DNA of 64,000 bases. Source: Tumebacillus permanentifrigoris (lineage in GTDB: Bacteria > Bacillota > Bacilli > Tumebacillales > Tumebacillaceae). The notes beneath the pieces are model-generated. The model saw only the letters and a list, made by a program, of their open reading frames with translations, was not told the origin of the DNA and searched no databases. This document shows positions 52,475-61,276 of the stretch, in pieces. Where the stretch lies: assembly GCF_003148565.1 (NCBI RefSeq), contig NZ_QGGL01000001.1, positions 243,792 to 307,791 on the forward strand, in the 5' to 3' direction. Every line of letters starts with the position of its first letter. Within the stretch, counting starts at the first letter, position 1. The position numbers and the translations under genes are program-made.

Positions 52475-53452
52475 TCAATAAAACGTTCGCAACACCTGCA
52501 TGCGGGTGGTCGTCGTGAGTCGATACGCGCGTTGTGAGGTTGGAACCAGCACCGTGTCACCTGCTCGGAGTTCCAACACCGTGTCCTCTGTTTCCAAGTA
52601 GCCCTCCCCTTCGGCGATGATCACAACGTCTGGGTTGCCTGCACATCCCAACTGCATGGACTTCCCTGCGTCATCGAGGCACAGCTTCTCTATGGTAAAG
52701 TACGAGCATGTCAGCAGGCGCTCGTGTTCAATCCCATCCTCCCTATGCAACACGTACCGCTGTTGGTCGCTGGGGTCTGTGGCGGCCGTCTCGCCGTAGC
52801 GCATGACCTGTGCCGCTTGGTCGAGATGCAATTCGCGGCTGTTGCCTTGTGCATCGACGCGATCCCAATCATAGACGCGGTAGGTCACATCTGACGTCTG
52901 CTGGATTTCGATCAGGATCGTACCTGCCAGCAACGCATGCAGCGTGCGCGCCGGGACGAAAACCAACTGGTCTCGCGCAATCGGTCGCTCCTGCAAAAAG
53001 TCGACGACGCGCCGTTCGCGAACCGCCCGCCAATAGCTGTCAGGGTTCGGGAAGCTGTGCCCGTAGATCACCTTGGCGCCCGGATCGTGATCCAAAATGT
53101 ACCACGCCTCCGTTTTGCCAAGGCTTTGCTCCCACTCGCGAGCCCGCTGATCGTCCGGGTGAATCTGCACAGACAAGTGCTCTCGCGCCTCCAAGAATTT
53201 GATCAACAACGGAAACTGCTGATGCGTTGCACCGCCCAGATACTCGGCAGGTTGCTCCTCGACCAATTCGACCAGCGTCTTGCCCGCCCACGCGCCGTTG
53301 ACGACGACGCTTGCGTCTTGCGCCAATCCTGACAGGACCCAATATTCACCGATGGGCTCTGCACGCTCGATCTGAAACAGCGCCTTGAGCCGGTCGCCGC
53401 CCCAAGGGCGCGGTTTGACCACCGGAGCAAACTTAACGGGATACGCTCGCAT
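52475..53452 (-). CDS. manA: Mannose-6-phosphate isomerase, class I
   Basis: This 325-residue zinc enzyme converts mannose-6-phosphate to fructose-6-phosphate. The metal ligands lie in LSVQIHPDDQRA, KTEAWYILD and RTLHALLAG. The N-terminal KPRPWGGDRL and EPIGEYWVLSG are family hallmarks, and the short class I form is usual in Bacillus. ATG 53452 is nine bases after GGGGAGG and overlaps the ROK kinase gene by 20 bases. It is the last gene of the mannoside operon and takes the carbon into glycolysis. Confidence 0.93.
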   Translation of the reverse strand: MRAYPVKFAPVVKPRPWGGDRLKALFQIERAEPIGEYWVLSGLAQDASVVVNGAWAGKTLVELVEEQPAEYLGGATHQQFPLLIKFLEAREHLSVQIHPDDQRAREWEQSLGKTEAWYILDHDPGAKVIYGHSFPNPDSYWRAVRERRVVDFLQERPIARDQLVFVPARTLHALLAGTILIEIQQTSDVTYRVYDWDRVDAQGNSRELHLDQAAQVMRYGETAATDPSDQQRYVLHREDGIEHERLLTCSYFTIEKLCLDDAGKSMQLGCAGNPDVVIIAEGEGYLETEDTVLELRAGDTVLVPTSQRAYRLTTTTRMQVLRTFY

Positions 53453-54380
53453 CGCGCACATCCTCCCCTCTCTGCCAGACCACCGCCGCCGCTCCGACCA
53501 CCCCCGCCCACGCTCCAACTTCGGAGGGCACGATGGCGGTCGTTCGTCCAGACGGATTCAGCGCACAGCCCTGCACATAGCTGCGCACCGCTTCGAACAG
53601 GGCATTCCCGACGTTGGACACCCCGCCGCCAATGATGATGCGCTCTGGGCTGAACAAGTTAATCAACGTGACACACCCCATCCCGATGTACGTAAACGTC
53701 TCCTCAACGAGCGCGACCAGCTTCGGATGCCCCGAACGGTACAGGGAGAAGACCTCTTCGGTGCTTACGATTCGTCCCAGCAACTCTGACCCTCGCCGGG
53801 CAATCGCCGTTCCCGAGGCGATCCATTCCAAACAGCCCAATTGTCCACAGATACAGCGCCCGCGTGCTGGATCGATCACGATATGCCCGACCTCTCCGGC
53901 ATTCTCGCGGATCGAGGAGATCAGGTTCCCGTTCAGATACAGCCCAGCTCCGATCCCTGTGGAGATCGTGAGGTAGATAAAATGGTCGTTCGTCCGCGCT
54001 GCTCCGACCCATTTTTCTGCTAGCGTTGCTGCGTTGGCGTCATTCTCGATCAGCACAGGTACCGAGTATCGGCTTTGCAGATCTTCCAGCAAGGGGTAGT
54101 TGTGCCAGGTGGGCAAATTGGGCGGGCAGAGAAAGACCCCTTTTTTGACATCCAATGGGCCAGGCGCTCCCACTCCGATCCCTCGCACTTGCTCGAGAGT
54201 TACCTCCGCGGCAAGCAAGAGGTCGTCGATCCGCTCTGCGATCTGCTGGACCATGACGGACGGGGAGTTGTCGAGATGCGTCGGCAAGACGTGTTGCCCG
54301 ATCACACGTCCCGCTTCGTCGACCAATCCGATGGCGATCTTGGTTCCGCCGATGTCAACGCCAATCACATACGGTTTCAT
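53433..54380 (-). CDS. ROK family sugar kinase
   Basis: This 315-residue kinase phosphorylates a hexose at C6. GVDIGGTKIAIGLVD is the ATP phosphate-binding loop, ENDANAATLAEKW holds the catalytic aspartate, and GHIVIDPARGRCICGQLGCLEWIASG carries the ROK zinc cysteines. ROK kinases include glucokinase, fructokinase and mannokinase. Position between beta-mannosidase and manA suggests free mannose is the main substrate here. ATG 54380 overlaps the stop of the preceding small frame as ATGA. Confidence 0.93.
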   Translation of the reverse strand: MKPYVIGVDIGGTKIAIGLVDEAGRVIGQHVLPTHLDNSPSVMVQQIAERIDDLLLAAEVTLEQVRGIGVGAPGPLDVKKGVFLCPPNLPTWHNYPLLEDLQSRYSVPVLIENDANAATLAEKWVGAARTNDHFIYLTISTGIGAGLYLNGNLISSIRENAGEVGHIVIDPARGRCICGQLGCLEWIASGTAIARRGSELLGRIVSTEEVFSLYRSGHPKLVALVEETFTYIGMGCVTLINLFSPERIIIGGGVSNVGNALFEAVRSYVQGCALNPSGRTTAIVPSEVGAWAGVVGAAAVVWQRGEDVRDASVSR

Positions 54381-54580
54381 GAACTCCCCCCTCTCTGACC
54401 ACCTGCTTCATATGAAAGTATGCGGGGAAGCCTGTCACCGTTCACCCGCGATGCCACACCGTGCTCGCCCAGCTGGCCGTCCCAAATCATTCCGGCAGCC
54501 TGCAAGCGATTGCACCGATGCGTACATCCCGCTCTGCTGGCCTCACCTGTACCGCCATAGGTGTTCGGATCCATGCTCAT
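54377..54580 (-). CDS. Candidate 67-aa protein coupled between beta-mannosidase and ROK kinase
   Basis: The frame starts at ATG 54580, overlapping the beta-mannosidase stop as ATGA, and stops at 54377, overlapping the kinase start as ATGA. GGAGAGGGAGG lies just ahead of ATG 54580 and at good distance from a second ATG at 54574. The product (MSMDPNTYGGTGEASRAG, then CTHRCNRLQAAGMIWDG and onward) has no family I know and no membrane segment. The precise coupling at both ends argues for translation. It could be a translated spacer without a protein function. Confidence 0.45.
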   Translation of the reverse strand: MSMDPNTYGGTGEASRAGCTHRCNRLQAAGMIWDGQLGEHGVASRVNGDRLPRILSYEAGGQRGGSS

Positions 54581-57156
54581 CGCCCTCCCTCTCCATCGCC
54601 TGAAACCGCGTTCACCGAGGAGATGTGCAAGTGGTCCCACGGAATCTCCCCGCCGTCCAAGCGTTCCACCTGAATCTGCACAGACTCGCCTGGCAGCACA
54701 TCAAAATAGTTATCGGAATACACCACAGACTTCGCCGGCAGTTCCAAACGAACGAACCGGGCAAATTTTTGGGACATGACCGTTACCGTGCGGGCTTCCC
54801 GATCTACTTGGACTTGCAAACCTGGCGTTTGCGGCAGGCGGAGATGCTTTTGATCGCGCAGGAAGTACGTATTGGGTCTCGCCTGTCCAGACAAGGACCG
54901 CACCCGCACGCCCACTTCCTCCGGCGGGCATCCGCGCAAGATCTCTGCCTCTGTAAGCGTGGAAATTTGCTGTGCCGTGTTGGATGGCACACGCACCGGC
55001 ATCGTGTTTGAGGACAGCAAGGTGCCATCAAAGCGGATCGCTTCCACGCAAACATCGTCCACATACTCCACCAAGCGATCGTTGACAACCCAGATGTGCA
55101 ACGGTTGTTCTGGATCATGTTCAATCGTCAGCAACAACGGCTCGTAAAAACGCCGCGCGTAATAATAGGAAGCCTTTGGAATGAGGTAGTAGTCGATCAC
55201 CGACCACGAGGTGCCCGGCCAGCAGTCGTTGAGTTGCCAGAACAGGGTGCCACTGGTCAACGGCTTGTTGCGGCGGTAGTGTTCAATCCCGTACTTCAAT
55301 CCTTCCGCCTGCGTCAACATGGAGAAAAACAGATATTGCTCGATGTCCTGCGGGATGCCGGTATACCCTTCCATGAGCAAAATACCTTTTTGGTGGTGGT
55401 AGTCCTTGTTGCGGTAGGACATCTCCGCACTCCCCCAGTAGAACTGACCGTCCGGAATGTTTTGCTGGAGCGTATAGCGGTCGGCCGCGGCGTGCATGCC
55501 AAACTCGCTGACAAAGCGGGAGAGGTCTTTTTTGAAATTCTTGAACGAGACGCCCTCGATGCTATAGTCCTGCTGTTGGATCTCACCAAAACGGCGCGGC
55601 TCGATGTTGCCATGCCAAACTTGCCAGTTATGGCGGTCTCCCGCTTCGGCGGCGTTGTGATCGTTGCCGCCATAGGGTGAACTCGGCCAATAAAAACGGG
55701 TCGGGTCAAGATCGCGGAGCAGTTTCGGCATGAGATCGTGGAAAATCTTTTGCCCATAAAACGGTGTCGTCACTTCCCCGTTAGCGGTAAACACCTCATA
55801 GACCCAATCGATCTCGTTGTTCCCGCACCAGAGCGCGAGGCAGGCGCGGTTGCGCAGCCTTTTCACGACCTGCACGATCTCCTCGCGCACGTTCTCCATG
55901 AAGTTGCGGTTGAAATCGGGGTAGAGCGCACAGGCGAACATGAAGTCCTGCCAGATCAGAATCCCTTGCCGATCACACTCGTCATAGAACACGTCCTTCT
56001 CGTAGATGCCGCCCCCCCAGATGCGGAGCATGTTCATGTTCCCCCGCTTCGCCAATTCGATCAGGTGTACGTAACGGGTGTCGGGGACCGCTCCGATCAT
56101 GTTGTCAATCGGAATCCAATTCGCTCCTTTGGCAAACAACTTGATGCCGTTGAGCACGAAAGCGAACACGGATTGACCGTCCTGATCGACCTGTTCCACC
56201 TCGATTGTGCGGATGCCGACCTGTTGCGCAACACGATCCACAACCCCCTGCTCACCCGACACGATCACATCCAACCTGTACAGATGCGGGTCGCCTAGAT
56301 CGTGTGTCCACCACAAGTGCGGATCGGGGATCTCCAGCGTCATGCGGTGCAAACTCGCTGAGCCAAGATAGGGGCGATCCACCCGATTCGTTGTTTCCCT
56401 GTAGGGATGCAGCGGCCGCGCACTCGTGTGAACGATCCCGTCCGCCGCTTGGAGCCGCACTTCCAGTACGGCATGCTGCATCTCGGCAAACGATTCGACC
56501 GCAACCTCGACGTCGAGAATCGCCAGCCCCGCTTGCAAACTTGTGGTCTTGGCGAACACGCTCTCGATCTTCGCAGCATGCCTCGTCGTCAGATACACGT
56601 CCTTCCAAATGCCTGCCGTCACAATTCGCGGTCCCCAGTCCCAGCCGAAATTGGATTGGCACTTGCGCGTCCAGATGCGTTCCGCGCTGTATCCAGACCA
56701 TTGCGTGTGTTGTTTGTCCCGCACATGTGGGTCGATCGGATCAAATTTGACCGCGATGATGTTGCGTCCGTCACGCACTTCGCGGGTGACATCGAACGTG
56801 TGGGCGATGAACATGTTCGCCGTGCTGCCCAACTCCACACCGTTCAGGTACACCGTCGCAAACGTATCGAGCCCTTCGAACGTCAGCTCCAACGCTTCAC
56901 CCGCCCACCCGGAAGCATCAAATGAAAACTCGGTACGGTACCACCAAACCTTCGCTTCGACCCACTGACACTTGAGGTCGTTGTGCCCAACGAAGGGGTC
57001 GTCGATGATCCGCTTTTCAATCAAGGTGGAATGGACATCGCCCGGCACAGCCGCCGGGAGCCAGAAGTGATCCACATACTCGGGCGCGGCCACATACAAG
57101 TCGCGCACCTGACCGACATCAAAACTTTGGATCTTCCAGTTGCGGTCGATCTTCAA
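54577..57156 (-). CDS. Beta-mannosidase (GH2)
   Basis: This 859-residue GH2 enzyme removes mannose from the non-reducing end of beta-mannosides. The sugar-binding domain (about 1-180, FWLPAAVPGDVHSTLIEKR... QWVEAKVWWYRTEFSF), immunoglobulin-like domain and TIM barrel follow the family plan. Acid/base is E448 in ALWCGNNEIDWV and the nucleophile is E551 in RFVSEFGMHA. No signal peptide is present, so it acts in the cytoplasm on imported sugars. The likely start is TTG 57156, eight bases after AAGGGGG. It follows the GH130 gene by 19 bases. Confidence 0.93.
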   Translation of the reverse strand: MKIDRNWKIQSFDVGQVRDLYVAAPEYVDHFWLPAAVPGDVHSTLIEKRIIDDPFVGHNDLKCQWVEAKVWWYRTEFSFDASGWAGEALELTFEGLDTFATVYLNGVELGSTANMFIAHTFDVTREVRDGRNIIAVKFDPIDPHVRDKQHTQWSGYSAERIWTRKCQSNFGWDWGPRIVTAGIWKDVYLTTRHAAKIESVFAKTTSLQAGLAILDVEVAVESFAEMQHAVLEVRLQAADGIVHTSARPLHPYRETTNRVDRPYLGSASLHRMTLEIPDPHLWWTHDLGDPHLYRLDVIVSGEQGVVDRVAQQVGIRTIEVEQVDQDGQSVFAFVLNGIKLFAKGANWIPIDNMIGAVPDTRYVHLIELAKRGNMNMLRIWGGGIYEKDVFYDECDRQGILIWQDFMFACALYPDFNRNFMENVREEIVQVVKRLRNRACLALWCGNNEIDWVYEVFTANGEVTTPFYGQKIFHDLMPKLLRDLDPTRFYWPSSPYGGNDHNAAEAGDRHNWQVWHGNIEPRRFGEIQQQDYSIEGVSFKNFKKDLSRFVSEFGMHAAADRYTLQQNIPDGQFYWGSAEMSYRNKDYHHQKGILLMEGYTGIPQDIEQYLFFSMLTQAEGLKYGIEHYRRNKPLTSGTLFWQLNDCWPGTSWSVIDYYLIPKASYYYARRFYEPLLLTIEHDPEQPLHIWVVNDRLVEYVDDVCVEAIRFDGTLLSSNTMPVRVPSNTAQQISTLTEAEILRGCPPEEVGVRVRSLSGQARPNTYFLRDQKHLRLPQTPGLQVQVDREARTVTVMSQKFARFVRLELPAKSVVYSDNYFDVLPGESVQIQVERLDGGEIPWDHLHISSVNAVSGDGEGGR

Positions 57157-57175
57157 TCTGCATTCCCCCTTCAGC

Positions 57176-58138
57176 TCATCCTTGCGACTTCCAGATGGAG
57201 ACTCCAATCTTGGAATCGGCCATGCCGTAGTAGAGATAGTGCGCGCCCTTGTACGCGACCAAGCCCTCGACGAACACCACGTTATCCACTTGCCCTTCCA
57301 GTTCATCGCGAGTGCCCGGTACGAGAAACGGTTCGCGGGTGCGCTTGAGCACTTGTTCCGGATTGTCCTTGGCCAGCAACACTTGTCCAGTCGCATATCG
57401 CACCTTGCCAAACCCGGCGTCAGCAGGATCATCGACGATGCGGGCCGCGTTGTAGATCAACACGATGCCTTCCTCTGTCAACAGCGGTTGCGGGCCTGGC
57501 TCAATCAGCACGCTGTCAAATGCCTGCGGGTCCTCCGTCGGGCTGAACACCGGTTTTTGCACAGGAGTCCAGTGGAGCAGATCTTCGGAATACGCCACCC
57601 AGATGGACTTGTCACCAAAATACATCACATAGCGCCCATCCAACGGCTCCGCGAGGATGGCGCCCGACTTCGACCAGACCAGATCATAGCCTTGCGACCA
57701 CTCTGGAAAGAGGATGCCGTGCTTCTCCCAGTTGTACAGGTCTTTTGAAGTTGCCAAGCACAGACGCGCATGCTTGCCGTCATACGCGGTGTACGTCATG
57801 TAGTAGGTATCGCCTACCTGCGTGACGCGAGGGTCTTCGCACCCGCCCGGCAGCTCATAGGATTCCGTTGGCGACAGCACCGGCTCCGGTTCGCGGTGGA
57901 AGTGGATGCCATCCTCACTGATCGCGAGACCGATGCGCGAAGTTCCGTTCCAGATCCCTTCACCGGTGTGGTCCTCCGCGCGGTAAAGCATATAGATCTT
58001 GTCGTCCTTGACGATCGCCGCAGGGTTAAACAGGTCTTTCGATTCCCACGAATCGCCTTGCGGGCCCATGATCGGGTTCTTTTCATATTTTTCAAAAGGT
58101 CCTAAAAACGAACGATCTCCGAGTTTGAAGTTTTCCAC
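57176..58138 (-). CDS. GH130 family beta-mannoside phosphorylase
   Basis: This 320-residue five-bladed propeller enzyme is of the GH130 type. Conserved blocks are NPAAIVKDDKIYMLYRAED, SRIGLAISEDGIHF, PGGCEDPRVT and LIYNAAR. GH130 enzymes phosphorolyse beta-1,4-linked mannosides (mannosyl-glucose, manno-oligosaccharides or N-glycan core) to mannose-1-phosphate. The exact subgroup cannot be fixed by eye. Start is taken as GTG 58138 (VENFKLGDRSF), ten bases after GGGAGG and 16 bases after the permease stop; the in-frame upstream start overlaps the permease gene. Confidence 0.9.
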   Translation of the reverse strand: MENFKLGDRSFLGPFEKYEKNPIMGPQGDSWESKDLFNPAAIVKDDKIYMLYRAEDHTGEGIWNGTSRIGLAISEDGIHFHREPEPVLSPTESYELPGGCEDPRVTQVGDTYYMTYTAYDGKHARLCLATSKDLYNWEKHGILFPEWSQGYDLVWSKSGAILAEPLDGRYVMYFGDKSIWVAYSEDLLHWTPVQKPVFSPTEDPQAFDSVLIEPGPQPLLTEEGIVLIYNAARIVDDPADAGFGKVRYATGQVLLAKDNPEQVLKRTREPFLVPGTRDELEGQVDNVVFVEGLVAYKGAHYLYYGMADSKIGVSIWKSQG

Positions 58139-58154
58139 GAGGGTCGTGCCTCCC

Positions 58155-58988
58155 TTATTTGAGCGCAAACTGAATGCCTTCTTTGAAATACTTACTGCAA
58201 GCGAGGAAGAGCAGGATGATCGGCACAGTCAGGATGACTGAAGCTGCATACATCGGTCCGGGATAGGCCCCATAGGGTCCGAACATCTGGGCCAACAGCA
58301 CGTTCAAGGTCAGATGCTGTTGCCCTTTGACGATCAGCATGTCCCAGAGCAACTCCACCCAGCGCTCCATGAACAGGAACAAAAACACGATGGTCGTAAT
58401 CGACCGCGACATCGGGAGCACGATGCGAAACAAGATATGAAACTCCGAGGCGCCGTCCAGTTTGGCGGCTTCGATCAGGTCATTGGGGATGACTTTGAAA
58501 AAGTTTGTGTACATGAAGATCGCCCACAAACTGACCGACTTCGGCAGGATCATACCCCAGTAGGTGTCATACAGTCCCAACTGCTTCACGATCAGAAACG
58601 ATGGGATCAACAGAATGATCGAGGGAAAAAACATCTGGAACAAAATCACATTGTTGACTGCTTTCTTGCCTTTGAAGACGAACTTGGAGAGCGCGTACCC
58701 CGCGAGCACGGCGGTCAGCATCATCAACAGCGTCGACGAAATCGTCACAAACATGCTGTTCAGAAACGCCCGCAACCACGGACGTGGCTGCACATCTTCC
58801 GCCCCGAGCAACAACCATTGGTAGGATCGCAACGTGAACTTGGTTGGGAAAAAATTCCGGTCCACCTGATCCCAGACCGCGAGCGAGTGCATGACCATGT
58901 GTAGGTACGGGTAGATCATGATCAACAGTGTGATCGAGGCCAACGTATAGAGCACCGGATTGTGCCAGCGCTTTCTATTCCCAACCAT
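58155..58988 (-). CDS. Carbohydrate ABC transporter permease (MalG type)
   Basis: This 277-residue permease has six membrane helices and the EAA loop DLIEAAKLDGASEFHILFRIVLP that contacts the ATPase. It pairs with the MalF-type permease encoded just upstream, overlapping by 14 bases. No ATPase gene is present in the operon, so it probably shares a general MsmX-type ATPase encoded elsewhere, as is common in Bacillota. Confidence 0.94.
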   Translation of the reverse strand: MVGNRKRWHNPVLYTLASITLLIMIYPYLHMVMHSLAVWDQVDRNFFPTKFTLRSYQWLLLGAEDVQPRPWLRAFLNSMFVTISSTLLMMLTAVLAGYALSKFVFKGKKAVNNVILFQMFFPSIILLIPSFLIVKQLGLYDTYWGMILPKSVSLWAIFMYTNFFKVIPNDLIEAAKLDGASEFHILFRIVLPMSRSITTIVFLFLFMERWVELLWDMLIVKGQQHLTLNVLLAQMFGPYGAYPGPMYAASVILTVPIILLFLACSKYFKEGIQFALK

Positions 58989-59856
58989 AGCGGTCCCCCC
59001 ACTTCTCCATCAGCTTGCGAATGACATAGATCGAGGCAAACGTGACCACAGATGCCAAGATCGCGATCGCCGACCCGTACCCGGCGTCCAACTTGCTGAA
59101 GGCTTGGGTGAAGATCTCCATCTGCCAGGTGTTGGTCGCGTTGTCAGGGCCCCCTTTGGTGAGGATGTAGACTTCTGTGAAAATTCCGAAAGTTACCCCT
59201 GCAGAAAGGATCAAGACCGTGAACAACGCAGGGTACAACATCGGCAAAGTGATCCTCCAAAACCGCGACCACCCCGTCACGCCGTCGATCGCTGCCGCTT
59301 CATACACTTCTGTGGGGATACTCTCCAACCCAGAGGTCAAGATCAGGGAGTAGTAGCCGATAAATTTCCAAGCGATGATCACCGCGACAATCAACAGGGC
59401 GGACACTGGACTGCCCAACCAATCGATGGTGAGGTTCCAACTGCCGCGCAGCCATTCGTTGAGTGGACTGTTGTAGGACAGAACGCCTTTTACGACCAAC
59501 GATGTGGCGACACCCGAGGCGAGATAGGGCAGAAAGTACCCGACGAGAAACAGACTTTTATACCGTGGCAAACTGTTTACGAGCAGAGACACCAACAGCG
59601 AACCGGTCACGACGATGGGGACAAAAAACGCCATGAACTTATAGGTGACCCAGAACGCCGAGCGCACGCCGGGATTCTCCAGCGCTTTTTTGAAGTTGCC
59701 AAGCCCGACCATGTTGTACACCGGCGAGATCAAGTTCCAGTCGCTGAAGGCGAGATACATCGCCCAGCACAGCGGGATGAGGAAAAACACCAAACTATAG
59801 AGGAGGTATGGGCTGGTAAAAAGCCATCCCAGCACTCTATGTTCACGCCGACTCAT
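58975..59856 (-). CDS. Carbohydrate ABC transporter permease (MalF type)
   Basis: This 293-residue permease starts MSRREHRVLGWLFTSPYLLYS at ATG 59856, seven bases after AAGGAG. The start overlaps the binding-protein stop as ATGA. Six helices and the EAA loop (PTEVYEAAAIDGVTGWSRFWRITLP) are seen. It forms the membrane channel with the MalG-type partner for a mannoside. Confidence 0.94.
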   Translation of the reverse strand: MSRREHRVLGWLFTSPYLLYSLVFFLIPLCWAMYLAFSDWNLISPVYNMVGLGNFKKALENPGVRSAFWVTYKFMAFFVPIVVTGSLLVSLLVNSLPRYKSLFLVGYFLPYLASGVATSLVVKGVLSYNSPLNEWLRGSWNLTIDWLGSPVSALLIVAVIIAWKFIGYYSLILTSGLESIPTEVYEAAAIDGVTGWSRFWRITLPMLYPALFTVLILSAGVTFGIFTEVYILTKGGPDNATNTWQMEIFTQAFSKLDAGYGSAIAILASVVTFASIYVIRKLMEKWGDRYGWE

Positions 59857-61175
59857 TTTAATGCTCCTTGCAGTTCTTTCTTCATCGCGTTCCAAGCCGC
59901 GGCAGGATCAGATTTGCCTGTGACCACTGGATTGACCGCCTGTTTGCCGATCGTCGTCTGCAAATCATTGAATTTCGCGTTGTCGACTGGCGGGACACCG
60001 TTGGGAATCGAAGCGGCAAAGGGTTGCAGTTCCGGGTGCTGGCTCAAGTACGATTTGAACGAGTCGTTCGTGTTCATGTCGTCACGAGCAGGTGGCAGGT
60101 TGGTGATCTCCAGCCACTTCTGGTCATGCTCCGGCTTTGAGTAGACCCATTTGATAAACTGCATCGCCGCTTTTTGCTTCTCTGGTGCAGCTTGGGCGTA
60201 GATGACGAGACCTTTGGTGTCGGAGAACGTTTTGACATTCTCAGTGCTCATGCCGTCCGGCACAGGTGGCGGGGATAACACATAGGATTCATTGAATTTC
60301 AATTCTGGGTATTTTTCTTTCCAAGTGGAGAAGGTCCAAGGGCCGATCGTTGTCCAAACGCTCGTGCCTTTTTCAAAGGGATCGGTGGATTGGTTGGTGA
60401 GCAGGAGGTTGTTTTTGCCGAGGTCTTGGAGGAAAGTCAGCGTCTTCACGCCGGAGGTGTCGTCTGCGGTGAGCTTGTTGCCTTCGATGAACTTGTTTCC
60501 GTTCGAGGCGGCGTCGTAGAGCATAAAGAAGTCAAACCAGCGTTTCCACCACGTGGGATCGGTTAAGTCCGGGTTGGCCCAGACGTACTTGTCGGGGTAC
60601 TTGTCCTTGAGCTTTTTGCCAAGGGCCATCACGTCGCCATACGTCTTGGGCGGTTCGTTGTAGCCGAGTTGCTTCAGCATGTCGATCCGCCACGCGAACA
60701 GCATCGCGTTCGAGTAGATCGGCAGGACGTATTGATGGTTGTCTGCAAATTTCCAAGAGGAGATCGTGTTGTTCATCTGGCGGTTCTTGATGATCTCGCC
60801 CCAGTCAGACAGCGTGTCTAGTGGAACCAACGCCTTGCTGTCGCTCAACTGTGCCGCAAAACCGCGTGAGATATTCTCCGAGATCGTCGGCGCGCTGCCG
60901 CCTGCCAGCGCTGCTTGGATGCCCGCTTCCGATGACGGTGATTCTGGCATCGGAGAGACATTCACTTTGACTTTCGGGTTCTCCTTGGCAAATTCATCGG
61001 CCATCTGCTGCCAGTATTTCTGTTGCGGCGGGTTCGGAGCGGCCCAAAAATCAATCGTTACCGTCCCGTCGGGTTGGGTCGTCGTCTTCGTCGTCTCTTG
61101 GCTACAACCCATCAAGAATGCGCTGGCCAGTCCGGCCGTCAGAACGACCGCCATCACCTTTTTACATTTGTACAT
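59853..61175 (-). CDS. Sugar ABC transporter substrate-binding lipoprotein
   Basis: This 440-residue family 1 extracellular solute-binding protein has a lipoprotein signal (MYKCKKVMAVVLTAGLASAF) with lipobox LMGC. The mature part begins with a Thr-rich linker, then VTIDFWAAPNPPQQKYWQQMADEFAKENPKVKVNV and GSAPTISENISRGFAAQLSDSKALVPLD. Anchored outside the cell, it delivers manno-oligosaccharides (inferred from the operon) to the two permeases. ATG 61175 follows GGGAGG. A cre-like site lies 20 bases upstream of the start codon. Confidence 0.93.
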   Translation of the reverse strand: MYKCKKVMAVVLTAGLASAFLMGCSQETTKTTTQPDGTVTIDFWAAPNPPQQKYWQQMADEFAKENPKVKVNVSPMPESPSSEAGIQAALAGGSAPTISENISRGFAAQLSDSKALVPLDTLSDWGEIIKNRQMNNTISSWKFADNHQYVLPIYSNAMLFAWRIDMLKQLGYNEPPKTYGDVMALGKKLKDKYPDKYVWANPDLTDPTWWKRWFDFFMLYDAASNGNKFIEGNKLTADDTSGVKTLTFLQDLGKNNLLLTNQSTDPFEKGTSVWTTIGPWTFSTWKEKYPELKFNESYVLSPPPVPDGMSTENVKTFSDTKGLVIYAQAAPEKQKAAMQFIKWVYSKPEHDQKWLEITNLPPARDDMNTNDSFKSYLSQHPELQPFAASIPNGVPPVDNAKFNDLQTTIGKQAVNPVVTGKSDPAAAWNAMKKELQGALK

Positions 61176-61194
61176 TGTAAATGCCTCCCTTTCG

Positions 61195-61208
61195 TGTATG
61201 CGCTTACA
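61195..61208. promoter_or_regulatory. cre-like (CcpA) site ahead of the mannoside transport genes
   Basis: TGTATGCGCTTACA differs from the symmetrical cre TGTAAGCGCTTACA at one position. It lies 19 bases upstream of the binding-protein start codon, so CcpA bound here would block transcription or initiation under glucose excess. Confidence 0.65.
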
Positions 61209-61254
61209 TCCTTTCTAAAGCAAGAGCTGTCCCAGCCCCCTGTGAACGGAACAT
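61204..61254 (-). CDS. Candidate 16-aa mini-ORF in the rok-sbp gap
   Basis: ATG 61254 lies directly after a near-perfect Shine-Dalgarno GAGGAGGTG and reads MFRSQGAGTALALERM then stop, ending inside the cre-like site. The SD-to-ATG spacing (2 bases) is too short for efficient use, so this may be only a ribosome-binding or structural element. Confidence 0.25.
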   Translation of the reverse strand: MFRSQGAGTALALERM

Positions 61255-61276
61255 CACCTCCTCATCTGGATCTACG

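Noticed and set aside
57157-57432. N-terminal extension of beta-mannosidase
   Set aside because: It overlaps the GH130 gene in another frame. The TTG start at 57156 has a suitable SD and yields the normal N-terminal domain.
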